This document shows, piece after piece, positions 10,735 to 21,113 of a DNA stretch of 64,000 bases (within the stretch, counting starts at the first letter, position 1; each line of letters starts with the position of its first letter). The notes under the pieces were generated by a model that was not told the origin of the DNA, ran no database searches, and saw only the letters and a list, made by a program, of their open reading frames with translations. This stretch comes from DATFVA01 sp963811905 (GTDB taxonomy: Bacteria; Bacteroidota; Ignavibacteria; Ignavibacteriales; Ignavibacteriaceae), in NCBI GenBank assembly GCA_963811905.1, contig CAWETK010000004.1, positions 117,379-181,378 on the forward strand. The letters are read 5' to 3'. The position numbers and the translations under genes are program-made.

Positions 10735-11238
10735 TTGAAAAGAATTTACCTGGTAAGGCACGCAAAATCGAGCTGGAGCAACGCGGATCTCAGAGATTTC
10801 GACAGACCTCTGAATAAAAGAGGAAAGCACGATGCATCGTTTATGGCTGAATTAATGAGAGAGAAAGGAATTCATCCCGAAATAATTATTTCAAGTACTG
10901 CCAAAAGAGCATTCACTACAGCAGAAATTTTTGCTACCAGATTGGATTACCCGGCAGATAAAATTATTCAAAATAGCGATTTATATGAAGCTGGAGTAAA
11001 TGATATCCTGAAAGTCATTTCAATGTTAAATGAAGATATTTCAAAGATAATGATATTCGGGCACAACCCCGGATTAACCGATGCAGCAAATTTTATTACA
11101 GGCAGTTATATAGAGAATATCTCCACATCAGGTGTAGTTTCGTGTATTTCAGAACTGGACCGCTGGAATAAAATAGGTGAGAAAACATGCACCCTGGAAT
11201 TCTTCGAATATCCCAAAAAATACTATGAAGAAGGATAA
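10735..11238 (+). CDS. sixA: SixA-like phosphohistidine phosphatase
   Basis: A 167-residue histidine phosphatase. The catalytic RHA motif is at the N-terminus (YLVRHAKSSWS), followed by FDRPLNKRGKHDA, SSTAKRAFTTAEIF and the second catalytic His in FGHNPGLTDAANF. Family members remove phosphate from phosphohistidine proteins or small phosphoesters. It starts at TTG 10735, directly after the HD-domain gene, and ends two bases before the GTG start of the methyltransferase. The symbol reflects family, not a proven substrate. Confidence 0.82.
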   Translation: MKRIYLVRHAKSSWSNADLRDFDRPLNKRGKHDASFMAELMREKGIHPEIIISSTAKRAFTTAEIFATRLDYPADKIIQNSDLYEAGVNDILKVISMLNEDISKIMIFGHNPGLTDAANFITGSYIENISTSGVVSCISELDRWNKIGEKTCTLEFFEYPKKYYEEG

Positions 11239-11240
11239 CA

Positions 11241-12026
11241 GTGCCGGAATTTGAATGGAACGCAGGTGAGTATGCAAAGTATTCATCAGCCCAGAAAACT
11301 TGGGCTGCAGAATTGCTGGGAAAACTAAATCTAAAAGGAAACGAACAGGTATTAGATCTTGGCTGCGGGGATGGGAAGGTATCTGCAGAAATAGCACGCC
11401 TTGTTCCGAAAGGAGCTGTTACAGGTGTCGACAATTCAGAAGATATGATAAAGCTTGCGAGAGAAATCTACTCTGACAGGAACCTGACATTCAGAGTAAT
11501 GGATGCCAAAGAGATAATTTACAATGGTCAATTTGATCTTGTGTTTTCCAATGCCGCCCTTCACTGGGTAGATGATCACAGGAAGGTGTTTGAGGGAATA
11601 CACCGCTGTCTGAAACCCGGCGGGAGATTTCTCATCCAGACAGGCGGCAAGGGAAACGCTGCAGCTGCCTTTGAGATAGTTAATGAGATGACTTTAATGA
11701 GTGAGTGGCTGCCCTATCTGAAGGATGTGCAATCGCCCTATAATTTCTTAAGTGAGAAAGACTATGAGGTATTGATTCCAGAGACAGGATTCAAACCTGT
11801 AAGGATTGAGCTTCTTCAGAAAGATATGATTCACGATGGGGTCGAAGGATTTAAAGGATTTATCAGAACAACCTGGCTTCCATATACGCTGCGAATTCCT
11901 GAAGAAAAACGTGAACAATTTATATCAGAGGCTGCCAGTTTGTTTGTGGGGAAACATCCTGCAGATAGGGACGGCAAAGTCCATATAGGCATGGTAAGGC
12001 TTGAAGCTGAAGCCATAAAAATCTAA
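11241..12026 (+). CDS. SAM-dependent methyltransferase, trans-aconitate methyltransferase-like
   Basis: A class I methyltransferase of 261 residues with GTG start. Motif I is VLDLGCGDGKVSAEIA (about 38-53), then GVDNSEDMI for SAM ribose binding, FSNAALHWVDDH (motif IV region) and LKPGGRFLIQ (motif VI region). The WVDDH region and overall length resemble trans-aconitate 2-methyltransferase and related small-molecule methyltransferases. The true substrate is unknown. It is the last gene of a likely three-gene operon with the HD hydrolase and the SixA-like phosphatase. Confidence 0.82.
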   Translation: MPEFEWNAGEYAKYSSAQKTWAAELLGKLNLKGNEQVLDLGCGDGKVSAEIARLVPKGAVTGVDNSEDMIKLAREIYSDRNLTFRVMDAKEIIYNGQFDLVFSNAALHWVDDHRKVFEGIHRCLKPGGRFLIQTGGKGNAAAAFEIVNEMTLMSEWLPYLKDVQSPYNFLSEKDYEVLIPETGFKPVRIELLQKDMIHDGVEGFKGFIRTTWLPYTLRIPEEKREQFISEAASLFVGKHPADRDGKVHIGMVRLEAEAIKI

Positions 12027-12042
12027 CTGCTTTAAAATAAAA

Positions 12043-12065
12043 AAGCCCGGCATAAGACCGGGCTT
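12043..12065 (-). terminator. Rho-independent terminator of the C25 protease gene
   Basis: AAGCCCGG and CCGGGCTT form an 8-bp stem around a 7-base loop. On the minus strand it is followed by TTTTTTATTTT. It sits 20 bp past the protease stop and may also stop the + strand methyltransferase transcript, though there is no T-run on that side. Confidence 0.85.
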
Positions 12066-12084
12066 ATAACTAACTAAGAAACAA

Positions 12085-15000
12085 TCATTTTAAGAGGATC
12101 ATCTTTTTTATTGAAATATACTTTAAACTTTCCATACGGTAATAATAAACACCGCTGGCAAGTTTAGACGCATCAAACACAATCTCGTATCTACCCGCTT
12201 TCTGAATATTATTTACCAGAGTCATTACTTCCTGTCCAAGCAAATTATATACTCTGATCTTAACCATACCATCTTCAGGTATTGAATATTTGATTGTGGT
12301 ATTCGGATTAAAAGGATTCGGATAATTTTGTTCAAGGGTATACTGTATAGGGGAAGTTACATTAATATTAACTTCTTTTGAATATGTGAAACTGCCGTTA
12401 AAATCAAGCTGCTTCAGCCTGTAGGTATAATTACCTGAGCCTACATTCTTATCTGAATAACTATACGACTGCGGACCCGAGGCAGTTCCGAACCCTGCAG
12501 TAAATCCTATATTCAGAAATTCACCATCAGCTGATTTACGTTCAATCCCGAAGCCCCGGTTATTTGTTTCAGTAGCGGTCGACCAGTTTAAGGTAACATT
12601 ACCATCCTTCGATTCGGCAGTAAATGAACTGAGTTCAACCGGGGTAACATATTCATAATTAACTACCAGGTATGGAGGATTCGGTTCATTCCAGCCATCG
12701 AAGTTAATATAGTATGTAGCGGAACCATCCCTGTCATCGATGCCGACGGAAAACCATCCCTGACCTATTACATTCTGAAGGTCTGATACAGCCCCGTTTC
12801 CCAAAGGATATGAGTGCCATCCTGTTGAAAATGAAGAATTTTCATCTGAATAAATATACGCGGTTCCCTGGCTGGTATTATTAGTAACCTGGTTATATAT
12901 CGCAGATGCAGAAGCTGCAACCGGATCTATAGTTCCCATTGGGGTAGCACTCCAATAAGGATAATTCGTGTCATTCACATAACCATTGAAATTAATGGAT
13001 AAGATAGCCGCGTTTTCCGGAATTGAGCTTATATCAAAAGTCATCCATCCAATTTCGGGAGAAACAGTTCTGATCTCACTGTTATCTGTCTTCGTAGTGG
13101 TATTACATGTTCCTGTCCAGTAATCCACACTTTGAGGATAAAGAGTATCAGTTACAGTTATAAGATTAGGATCCTGCACGGTTTTGAAGTTAAAGGTTAC
13201 TGCTGAACTGCATGTATCCCCTATCTCAACAATCTTCCAGTAGTATGTGGTAAAATAATCAAGAGGAAGATAGGAGGGATCAATTGTCCATGATGTAGAC
13301 AAATCTGCCTGACTGAACTAAAGTTAAGGAGGAAGGATTTGTTCCAAAATATGTCTCATTAGAAACTGCATCAGCCCCGTTCGTCCAGGTCAGTTCAGAA
13401 AGATTTATTGAAACATCTGATTCATCATCAGCCGGAGAAGGATTACCTGCTTCCTGAACCGGGCATGGAGGAAGAGTTTCAACAACCGGTAATGAGGGAT
13501 CTCCCAGCAGGTTATACATTTCCATATATCTCAGGGTAGTACTGTTAATCCCTCCGAAATGATCAACGAAATAAATCATACCCTGGACGAACATCGGGGT
13601 AATGCGGGTAAGTTCGTCTTCAAACATTGCTTTAATAACATTTCTTTCAAGGATATCATCCTCATCCCAGTATGAGGTAACCGAAGATCCATAAAAGGAG
13701 GAAGCACCATGAGCAGTTCTAAGCCAGGTTTCACCAAAACATTCAGCAGTTGCGAATGAGCCGGTTAAGCAGGCAAATGAATAGACGTATGGATACCAGG
13801 TATTGGTGAGAGCATGACACCTGCGACTGATTCAGCGGAGGACCATCCGCCCAGGAAGTTTCTGAGCCATGACCTGAATAAATTGCAAAAACCTGGTTAT
13901 CATTCAATGCAGCTATAAGCTGGGTGGTTGTTGCACCGAATGTATGTGTATAGAGTTTCAGGTTTTCATAACCGGCAGGATGGAAATATGTGTTAATAAC
14001 ATAGTTATGAGTACCTTCTGTAATTGCATAATTATCGCTTGATGCCATAAATACATTTTTCATATCAAGCGAGCCGATGTAGGATTCCATAAATGACGTT
14101 TTGTTGATTGCATTATCAAGCTGAGCGCCGCTTGGCACCGAAAATCTTCCGATGAAAGCATCGGGGAAATTATCACCGCCTTCGAGCTGAACATATTTTA
14201 GGTCTGTAGTCGGGTTATCTCCGCCCGAACCTGTCCAGGCAGGAATATTAGCAACATCACCAACGAGTAGATATATAATCAGGCCTTGTTGCAGTATTAT
14301 CATATCTCTGCTGAATAAAAGTTTTAATTGCAGAATTAGTTGTCCCGGTAGTAGTTGTATTAAAAACATCTACCGTGAATCCTGAAGCAGATTTAAGATC
14401 AACGAAAGGAGCAAGGTTTGCCTCATAAGCAGGGGCTGTAATAATCAAGATAATTCCCGCCGCTTCTCTGGCCCGCATACTCATAATTGACAAAAATATC
14501 TTTGAAGAAATTATTAAAGATGACGGATTTGCCGGTTACCGGAGCGACATAACCATGCAGATTCAGTCTGAATTCTGCAGAGTTTATAAGAGTAAGTTTA
14601 TTTTCTAACGGATTATAGTTAAAAGGATGAATGGTTACAATTATTCCCTTAACTCCGTTCATGATAAAGGGTTCTGAAATTTCTACGGGTGAATAAGATT
14701 TCCCCTGAGAATTGTAATAATTCCTGTCAATTGTAAATGGTCTTTCCGAGATCGGATTATTCTTTTCCCATGGAGGCTGAAAAGGATAAACTTTCAATTT
14801 CAGTTCTTTTATTTCCGACCTGGTACTTTCAACATTTACCGAAGGGTTATCCTCTGCATAAGGAATGAACATATTAAAAGAAAGCTGAGGAAGCGCCGGA
14901 AGTCCCGCTTCATTTATCACTCCATAACCAGGAATTTCTATAGTATAATAATCCTCATTATTAACAGTTATAGTTTTCAGCTGATACGAAGGAAGGCTGA

Positions 15001-15121
15001 AATTGATTGAATATCCATCAGAATTCTTAACGAGAGATATTCCATCAGGAACGAATGCCGATGACACACCAATGAAGCATATAGAAAAGATGAAGACAAA
15101 AAGGATGTAGAATTTTTTCAT
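12085..15121 (-). CDS. Gingipain-like C25 cysteine protease with T9SS sorting tail (frame-broken four times)
   Basis: The ATG at 15121 follows GGGGAGATT and opens a signal peptide (MKKFYILFVFIFSICFIGV). Reading through four frame changes (near 14446, 14270, 13815 and 13305) gives a protein of about 1010 residues. Order: propeptide (about 20-210); a caspase-like C25 domain with ITAPAYEANLAPFVD, YLLVGDVANIPA, the catalytic-His motif IYSGHGSETSW and the catalytic-Cys motif FACLTGSFATAECFGETW; then LLGDPSLPV, an Ig-like segment, and a beta-rich module ending in VELSSFTAESKDGNVTLNW; finally a T9SS tail (LEQNYPNPFNPNTT, VYNLLGQEVMTLV, final KKMILLK). The enzyme would be secreted and surface bound, cleaving extracellular protein. 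Both catalytic residues survive, which favours sequence error over decay. Substrate specificity is not predictable. Confidence 0.8.
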
Positions 15122-15217
15122 AATCTCCCCGGAAATTAATGAATGATTAGGTATTACAATATCGTGGCGGGATCTGACTTATAAAATGGCTGTTTATTAT
15201 ATATATGTAATATTTGC

Positions 15218-16532
15218 TTATATCAAATATAAAAAAATCATAACTAAAATTATGGTGCTGTACTTGACCATGTGCGATTCAGCGAATCGCTTTACATTGG
15301 TTTGATCGTATACGTTATATTTCAATTGCTTTAACGTTCTCTGAGGATTCATAACTTTTTCGAGAGCCTGTTCAAGATCTGCTATAAGGTCGTCAACGTT
15401 TTCAATTCCCACTGATAACCTTACAAGTCCATCCGTAATTTCAGCCGCTTCCCTGGCTTCCTTGCCCATAGAGAAATGGGTCATACTTGCGGGATGCTGG
15501 ATAAGAGATTCAACACCGCCGAGACTTACAGCGAGCTGACATAGTTGTACGGAATTCATTAAAACCCTGCCGGCTTCAAAACCTCCTTTAAGCTCGAAGG
15601 TAATCATTCCGCCGGGACCTTTATGCTGTTTTTGTCCTGTTTCATACTGCGGATGGCTTTTCAGACCGGGATACTTAATCCATTTAATTGCCGGATGCGT
15701 CTCAAGCCACTCAGCAATTTTCTGAGCGCTGCTGCAGTGTCTTTCCATTCTTATGGATAGTGTTTTTAGTCCCCTGTGAACAAGAAACGAGTTAAACGGA
15801 TCTATTACGCCGCCAAGCTGGTTTAATGTTTTGCGGAAGTGTTTATAAGTTTCTTCATCTTTTACGACAATTATTCCTCCCACGACATCGGCATGACCGT
15901 TTAAGAATTTAGTAAGACTATGCATTACGACATCAGCTCCAAGAGCAAGAGGATTCTGCAGTGCGGGACTCATAAATGTATTATCTACAACAACTTTTGC
16001 ATTATGATTATGAGCAATTTCTGAAATTGCTTTTATATCGGATATACAGAGAGTCGGGTTACCAGGAGTTTCGATATAAACAACTTTGTATTTTTCTTCA
16101 TTGCATTTAACACATTCATAGGATCTGAGGTATCCACAAAAGTAGTTTCAACTCCGAATTTCTTCATTATAGTATTCAGAAGTGTGGTAGTGGGTCCGTA
16201 TACAGAAGAAGAAGAAACAACATGGTCGCCGGCCCGGTAAGACTGGCAAATATTGTATGGACAGCTGCCATACCGCTTCCGCAGCCGAGAGCTTTATGAC
16301 CCCCTTCCAGTTCGGCTACGGCATTTTCCATAGCTTCAATAGTTGGGTTAAGCATCCTTGTATAGATATATCCTTTTTGTTCTCCTGCAAATAAAGAAGC
16401 ACCGTGTTCAGCTGATTCAAATTTAAAAGTTGATGTCTGATAAATCGGCGGAACGACCGAACCAAATTCATATTCATCAATGCCTGCGTGAACGCATTTG
16501 GTCTGGAAGTCAAGTTTTGAATGGTTTTTCAT
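15218..16532 (-). CDS. Cystathionine gamma-synthase / methionine gamma-lyase family PLP enzyme (frame-broken)
   Basis: The ATG at 16532 follows GGGAGAGATAAA. The N-terminal part (to about 16230) carries VVPPIYQTSTF, YTRMLNPT and ELEGGHKALGCGSGMAA. A middle stretch in another frame reads AGDHVVSSSSVYGPTTTLL, and the third frame reads VYIETPGNPTL, KVVVDNTF and the PLP-lysine motif MHSLTKFLNGHADV. Two indels explain the breaks: near 16228 and in an A-run near 16105. The enzyme works in sulfur amino acid metabolism; whether it is a synthase, beta-lyase or gamma-lyase cannot be told from motifs alone. The C-terminus runs about 40 residues past the normal end with a hydrophobic tail (TIILVMIFLYLI), so a third indel near the stop is possible. 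Confidence 0.85.
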
Positions 16533-16777
16533 TTTATCTCTCCCTGAATAACTCCGAACGGAGGGGTTTATTACATTAAATTCAATAATTAGACCATTAA
16601 AATTACGTTTATTGCCCGAGAAAATGAAATTTTATGAACGGGCTTGTAAACCAATTCTTTTGAGGAGCAGAAAGTGAAATTTTTAGGGAAGAATGCCACA
16701 AGGGAGGGTATATGACCGGGGAGGGACGGGGTAGTCCCGGTGTTGGAGGCCGACTGATGGCCGAAAGAAGGCCGAAA

Positions 16778-16818
16778 GATGGTTGATGGTTGATGGTTGA
16801 TGGATGATGGATGATGGA
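16778..16818. repeat. Short 7-bp tandem repeat (GATGGTT/GATGGAT)
   Basis: Three copies of GATGGTT are followed by two copies of GATGGAT. The array lies in the 341-bp spacer between the PLP-enzyme start and the RND gene end. It is preceded by ATGGCCGAAAGAAGGCCGAAAG, itself a short imperfect repeat. No gene is seen in the spacer. Confidence 0.7.
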
Positions 16819-16826
16819 AAAGAACC

Positions 16827-16858
16827 CAGGGTCAGATTTCAAAATAATTCTGACCCTG
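16827..16858. repeat. GGGTCAG palindrome, REP-like or terminator of the RND operon
   Basis: CAGGGTCAGA and TCTGACCCTG form a perfect 10-bp inverted repeat with a 12-base AT-rich centre, 15 bp after the RND gene stop. It could terminate the minus-strand efflux operon. From memory it also resembles GGGTCAG palindromes mobilised as REP sequences by Y1-type (RAYT) transposases. I cannot choose between these from sequence alone. Confidence 0.6.
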
Positions 16859-16873
16859 TAAGATACAAAAAAA

Positions 16874-19800
16874 TTAGTTTTCTTCAGGCTGAAGATCTGC
16901 AGGGACGGGAATTTCCCGGATGTTTTTATTTCTTTTAAAAAGTTTCCTGAAGAATGAAGAAATATTCTCCTTCCACAGTTCGGCTCTCATATAGATAACA
17001 GGTACAAGAACAAGGGTAAGGAACATCGAACTAATTAAACCTCCGATAATTGCCCAGGCAAGACCCGATTTCCATTCAGAACCGGAATCAGTGGCAATTG
17101 CGAGAGGAAGCATACCTATTACCATAGCTGTGGTAGTCATCAGGATTGGCCGTATCCTGCTTTTACCTGCTTCAATAAGGGCATCATAAGCGTTCATACC
17201 GTCTTCCCTTCGTTTCTGGTTCGCGCGGTCTACCAGCAGGATAGCGTTTTTACCAACAAGACCGATAAGCATAATTATTCCGAGTATGGAAAAAATGCTT
17301 AGTGATTTCATTGTCAGTGCAAGTGCCAGCAATGCACCAACCATAGCCACAGGTATCGAGAATAGGACAACAAACGGGTAGAGGTATGAATCATATAAAG
17401 CAATCATAACCATGTAAACGAAAAGAATTGCTGCAAGCATTGCGAGTCCGAGATCGCCAAAAGAATCAGCCTGATTTTTAAGATCACCATCGTAAGCTAC
17501 ATCCACGCCTGCAGGGAGGATCCCTTTATCAATGGCGCTTTTTATATCCTGACCTATACTTCCGCTGGGTCTTCCGTTTGCCTGAGAATAAACGATAATT
17601 GAGTTTATCCTGTTTCTTCTCTGAAGTTTTGTAGGACCTGTAGTCTGATAAACATCTGCAAACTGCTGCAGTTCTATCAGCTCGCCTTTATTATTCATAA
17701 AGGTGAGGTTACTTACATCTGAAATCCTGGAGCGGTCGAATTTATCAAGTGCTATTCTTAAATCATAGTCATCATTGCCATCCCTGAATTTCGAGTCATC
17801 ATCGCCGCTGAGAGCAACCCTTAAAGCGGATCCGACTTCTGCAACATTAAGTCCTAGTTCTGCCATTTTAGCCCTATCAATGTCGATCCTTGTTTCAGGT
17901 TTTCCCTCTTCAGAGGATAATCTTACATCTGCAGTCCCAGGAATTTTCTTGAGGGTGGATACAAGAATATCCGCACCTTGCTGAACAACTTCCCTGTTAG
18001 GGCCGGATACGATTAACTGGATAGGAGTCTGGTTAGCTGTTCCGAAAATTCCAATAGGGTTTACCCTGGCTTTTACACCGGGTATCTTCATCGCCTCCCG
18101 TTTAATTATATCACCAATGTCGTCAGTGGATTTTTTCCGCTGATCTTTTGGAATTAAAGCAACATCTATTTCGGATGCGTTATTGGACGACTGTCCCAGG
18201 AGTCCTTCATTCGATGCACCTACTGTAACGAAAGTGTTTTTAACTTCGGGCAGACTGTTTATATATTTTTCAACTTTTTGAGTAAGGTAGTTAGTATTCT
18301 CAATGGACGACCCCGATGGCATTTCAAGAATAACGGCAAACTCACCGCGGTCGGACTGAGTAATAAATTCACTCCCGATAAAACCTGCCGGGATAAGCAT
18401 GAATGAAGAGATAAAAAGTACAATAGTAATCACAATAACTTTCCATCTGTTATTGAGAGCCCATCTTAAAACACCGAGGTAATGATCTACTACTTTATTA
18501 AAAGTATTCTCAAACCAGACTGCAAACTTTCCGATAATAGTCTTCTTTGTCAGCCTTTCAAGTTTCCCGATCCTTGATGCAAGAAGAGGGGTAACCGTGA
18601 ATGAAACAAAAAGAGAAATAAGAGTTGAAATAACAACTACGACTGCAAACTGGCGGATAATGTTGCCAACCAGTCCGCCTGTTAAGGCGAGAGGAACGAA
18701 TACCACCACGTCAACCATTGTAATAGCAAGGGCTGCAAACCCTATTTCATTCCTTCCTTTTAGGGCTGCAACTTTTTTATTCTCGCCATTTTCAAGGTGA
18801 TGATGGATATTCTCAAGGACCACTATAGAATCATCAACAAGGATACCAACTACCAGCGAGAGTCCGAGCAGCGTCATAAGGTTCAGAGTAAATCCGAATG
18901 CATACATGACTATAAAAGTAGATACCATCGAGGCAGGGATGGCAAGCATTACTATGAATGAATCACGCAAGCTATGCAGGAAGAGGAGCATTACAATTGC
19001 TACAAGCACAACAGCGAGCATCAGATCAAACTTGACTCCGTTGGCAGCATCTATCGTGAACTGGGAGCCGTCCTGTGCAATATTAAAGACAACATTCTGC
19101 GTTTTATAGTCGGATTCCATTTTAGCAACTTCGGCGCGGACAAGTTTACTGACTTCTACGGCATTTGCATCAGTCTGTTTCTGGACCAGAACTCCCACGG
19201 AAGGAACATTATTAGTTCTGTTAAGCATCGCCATATCCTTAGTTCCGTCATAAACTTCCGCAACATCATCGAGATGGATATCGCTTCCGTCTCTTGTACG
19301 TGCAACTACAAGATTTTTCAATGCATCAATAGAACTGAATTTACCTGCAATTCGGACGATCAGCTGCTCCCTGCTATCTTCTACCTTTCCTGTGGGAAAA
19401 TCAAGGTTAGAAGATTTAATTGCCTGAGTAACCTGAAGGATCGATAAACCGTATCCTTTAAGCTTATCTGCATTAAGGTTAACCCTTATTTCTCTTTCAT
19501 CGCCGCCGACGAGGGTAATTTGTCCCACACCCGGAATCTTTGCCAGCCGGGGCTGTATTCTATCTTTTATGAACTGATAGAATTCCGTTGAAGGCATGCT
19601 GCTGGTTACTCCCATTCTAAGAACCGGGATCTCATCAAGTGCAAACTTAGAGATCGTCGGAGGCTTGGCGTCATCAGGAAGCAGGGGAAGTATTTCATTT
19701 ACTTTCCTCTGTGCATTCTGCAGTGCGATATCAACGTCTGCCGACTGCTTGAACTGGATCATGACAAAGGAGATACCTTCAGAGGAAGTTGAATTTACGT

Positions 19801-20035
19801 TGTCGATCTCATCCAGGGTAGAGATTGCATCTTCTACAGGCTTGGTTACAGAAGTTTCAACCTCATTAGGAGAAGCACCGGGATACACCGTTGCAATAGT
19901 AATAACAGGCGGTGTTATTTTAGGCAGCAGTTCATAATCAAGCTGGGTATAACTATAAATGCCGAGTACTGTAAGAGCGGCAAATATAACAACTATCAGC
20001 GTTGGTCTTTTTATAGCGAGTTCAGTTATTGTCAT
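16874..20035 (-). CDS. RND-family efflux pump inner-membrane transporter (HAE1 type)
   Basis: A full-length 1053-residue RND permease that exports hydrophobic compounds from the periplasm or membrane using proton flow. It begins MTITELAIKRPT with the first transmembrane helix, and has two large periplasmic loops and twelve predicted helices. The proton-relay acidic pair is visible in VGILVDDSIVVLENIHHHLE (TM4). Other family landmarks are YPGASPNEVETSVTKPVE near the N-terminus and GLVGKNAILLVDRANQKR in TM10. The ATG at 20035 follows AGGAGATTAAG and lies 9 bp after the HlyD-type adaptor. It is the last gene of a tetR-tolC-adaptor-RND operon. Confidence 0.95.
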   Translation of the reverse strand: MTITELAIKRPTLIVVIFAALTVLGIYSYTQLDYELLPKITPPVITIATVYPGASPNEVETSVTKPVEDAISTLDEIDNVNSTSSEGISFVMIQFKQSADVDIALQNAQRKVNEILPLLPDDAKPPTISKFALDEIPVLRMGVTSSMPSTEFYQFIKDRIQPRLAKIPGVGQITLVGGDEREIRVNLNADKLKGYGLSILQVTQAIKSSNLDFPTGKVEDSREQLIVRIAGKFSSIDALKNLVVARTRDGSDIHLDDVAEVYDGTKDMAMLNRTNNVPSVGVLVQKQTDANAVEVSKLVRAEVAKMESDYKTQNVVFNIAQDGSQFTIDAANGVKFDLMLAVVLVAIVMLLFLHSLRDSFIVMLAIPASMVSTFIVMYAFGFTLNLMTLLGLSLVVGILVDDSIVVLENIHHHLENGENKKVAALKGRNEIGFAALAITMVDVVVFVPLALTGGLVGNIIRQFAVVVVISTLISLFVSFTVTPLLASRIGKLERLTKKTIIGKFAVWFENTFNKVVDHYLGVLRWALNNRWKVIVITIVLFISSFMLIPAGFIGSEFITQSDRGEFAVILEMPSGSSIENTNYLTQKVEKYINSLPEVKNTFVTVGASNEGLLGQSSNNASEIDVALIPKDQRKKSTDDIGDIIKREAMKIPGVKARVNPIGIFGTANQTPIQLIVSGPNREVVQQGADILVSTLKKIPGTADVRLSSEEGKPETRIDIDRAKMAELGLNVAEVGSALRVALSGDDDSKFRDGNDDYDLRIALDKFDRSRISDVSNLTFMNNKGELIELQQFADVYQTTGPTKLQRRNRINSIIVYSQANGRPSGSIGQDIKSAIDKGILPAGVDVAYDGDLKNQADSFGDLGLAMLAAILFVYMVMIALYDSYLYPFVVLFSIPVAMVGALLALALTMKSLSIFSILGIIMLIGLVGKNAILLVDRANQKRREDGMNAYDALIEAGKSRIRPILMTTTAMVIGMLPLAIATDSGSEWKSGLAWAIIGGLISSMFLTLVLVPVIYMRAELWKENISSFFRKLFKRNKNIREIPVPADLQPEEN

Positions 20036-20044
20036 CTTAATCTC

Positions 20045-21100
20045 CTAATCCTTATTTACAACATAAACAGCGGTATTCTCTTCAAGATTGTTCTGTCCGT
20101 TAACCACCACTTCGTCCCCGGCTTTCAGTCCATTGATAACTTCAAGACTTGTATCGTAAGTACTGCCGACAGTCACCTTCTTTAAATGTACAACCCCGTT
20201 TTCCACAACAAATACGCGCGGATCCTTGATACTGCCGAGCAATGCATCGCGGGAAACCACCAATCTTGGTTCACTGGTTTTTGAAAGAAAGGTTACCTTT
20301 CCGAACATCCCTGATTTTAAAGGATGTTCACGGCTATTGACAAGCGAAATTTCAACGGCATAATTATGCGCCTGGTCTCCCTTATCGCTAATAGTTGCAA
20401 CCTTTCCCGCAAACTTTACTCCAGGATATACATCTGTAGTTACAGTAACTTTATCACCTTTCTCAAGAGAGAAAACATCTTTCTCCGCCACACCAATTTT
20501 AACTTTAAGCTTTGATATATCGACTATATTTGCCACCGGTGTATTTTTATTCACATAGGTTCCCATATCAACATTGCGTGCTGTTACAACACCCGAGATC
20601 GGAGCAGTTATTTTTGTATTCTCATATTCCTTTTTAGCGGCAACATACTGGGACTGAGCATTATAAAAGGCGAGTTTTGCCTGTTCGTACTGAACATCGG
20701 AAACAGATTTATTTTTATAAAGAACACCATACCTCTCAAAATCTTTTTTCGATTTTTCAAAGTTGACCTGAGCAGTTTCATAAGCACTCTTTTTAAGCTC
20801 ATCATCGAGCTGGGCAATAAGAGCGCCGGCAGGTTTATAATCCCCTACGTTTGCAAAAATCCCGGTTACCTTTCCCTGGGCTTCAGAGATAACCTGGACA
20901 TCATTCTCACCCACTATCGTTCCCACAAGTTCTATAGCATGAGATACTTCCTTTTTTTCAACTGTAGTTACCGTAACAGGAAAAGTACTGATTTTATCAT
21001 TCCTTGCTTTTGCTTCAAGCTGAGAACGATTATTCAGCAGCACAAGAATAAGTGCTGCAAAAAGAACGAACGAAATCACGTAATATTTTAGCTTTTTCAT
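20045..21100 (-). CDS. RND efflux periplasmic adaptor (membrane fusion protein, HlyD/AcrA type)
   Basis: The adaptor links the RND pump to the outer-membrane channel. An N-terminal membrane anchor (YYVISFVLFAALILVLL) is followed by a lipoyl-like/barrel-sandwich half (VQVISEAQGKVTGIF), an alpha-hairpin rich in K and E, the second half (ITAPISGVVTARNVDMGTYV) and a beta-barrel domain (VSRDALLGS). The ATG at 21100 is preceded by GGAGGGCATAT; an upstream TTG at 21124 is in frame but has no better site. It sits between tolC and the RND gene in one operon. Confidence 0.92.
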   Translation of the reverse strand: MKKLKYYVISFVLFAALILVLLNNRSQLEAKARNDKISTFPVTVTTVEKKEVSHAIELVGTIVGENDVQVISEAQGKVTGIFANVGDYKPAGALIAQLDDELKKSAYETAQVNFEKSKKDFERYGVLYKNKSVSDVQYEQAKLAFYNAQSQYVAAKKEYENTKITAPISGVVTARNVDMGTYVNKNTPVANIVDISKLKVKIGVAEKDVFSLEKGDKVTVTTDVYPGVKFAGKVATISDKGDQAHNYAVEISLVNSREHPLKSGMFGKVTFLSKTSEPRLVVSRDALLGSIKDPRVFVVENGVVHLKKVTVGSTYDTSLEVINGLKAGDEVVVNGQNNLEENTAVYVVNKD

Positions 21101-21113
21101 ATATGCCCTCCGT

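Noticed and set aside
15122..15217. Separate small gene between the C25 protease and the PLP enzyme
   Set aside because: No ribosome site or protein-like frame; only 96 bp of AT-rich spacer.
18974..19447. 157-residue open frame on the + strand
   Set aside because: Antisense to the RND transporter, which has full-length family motifs.
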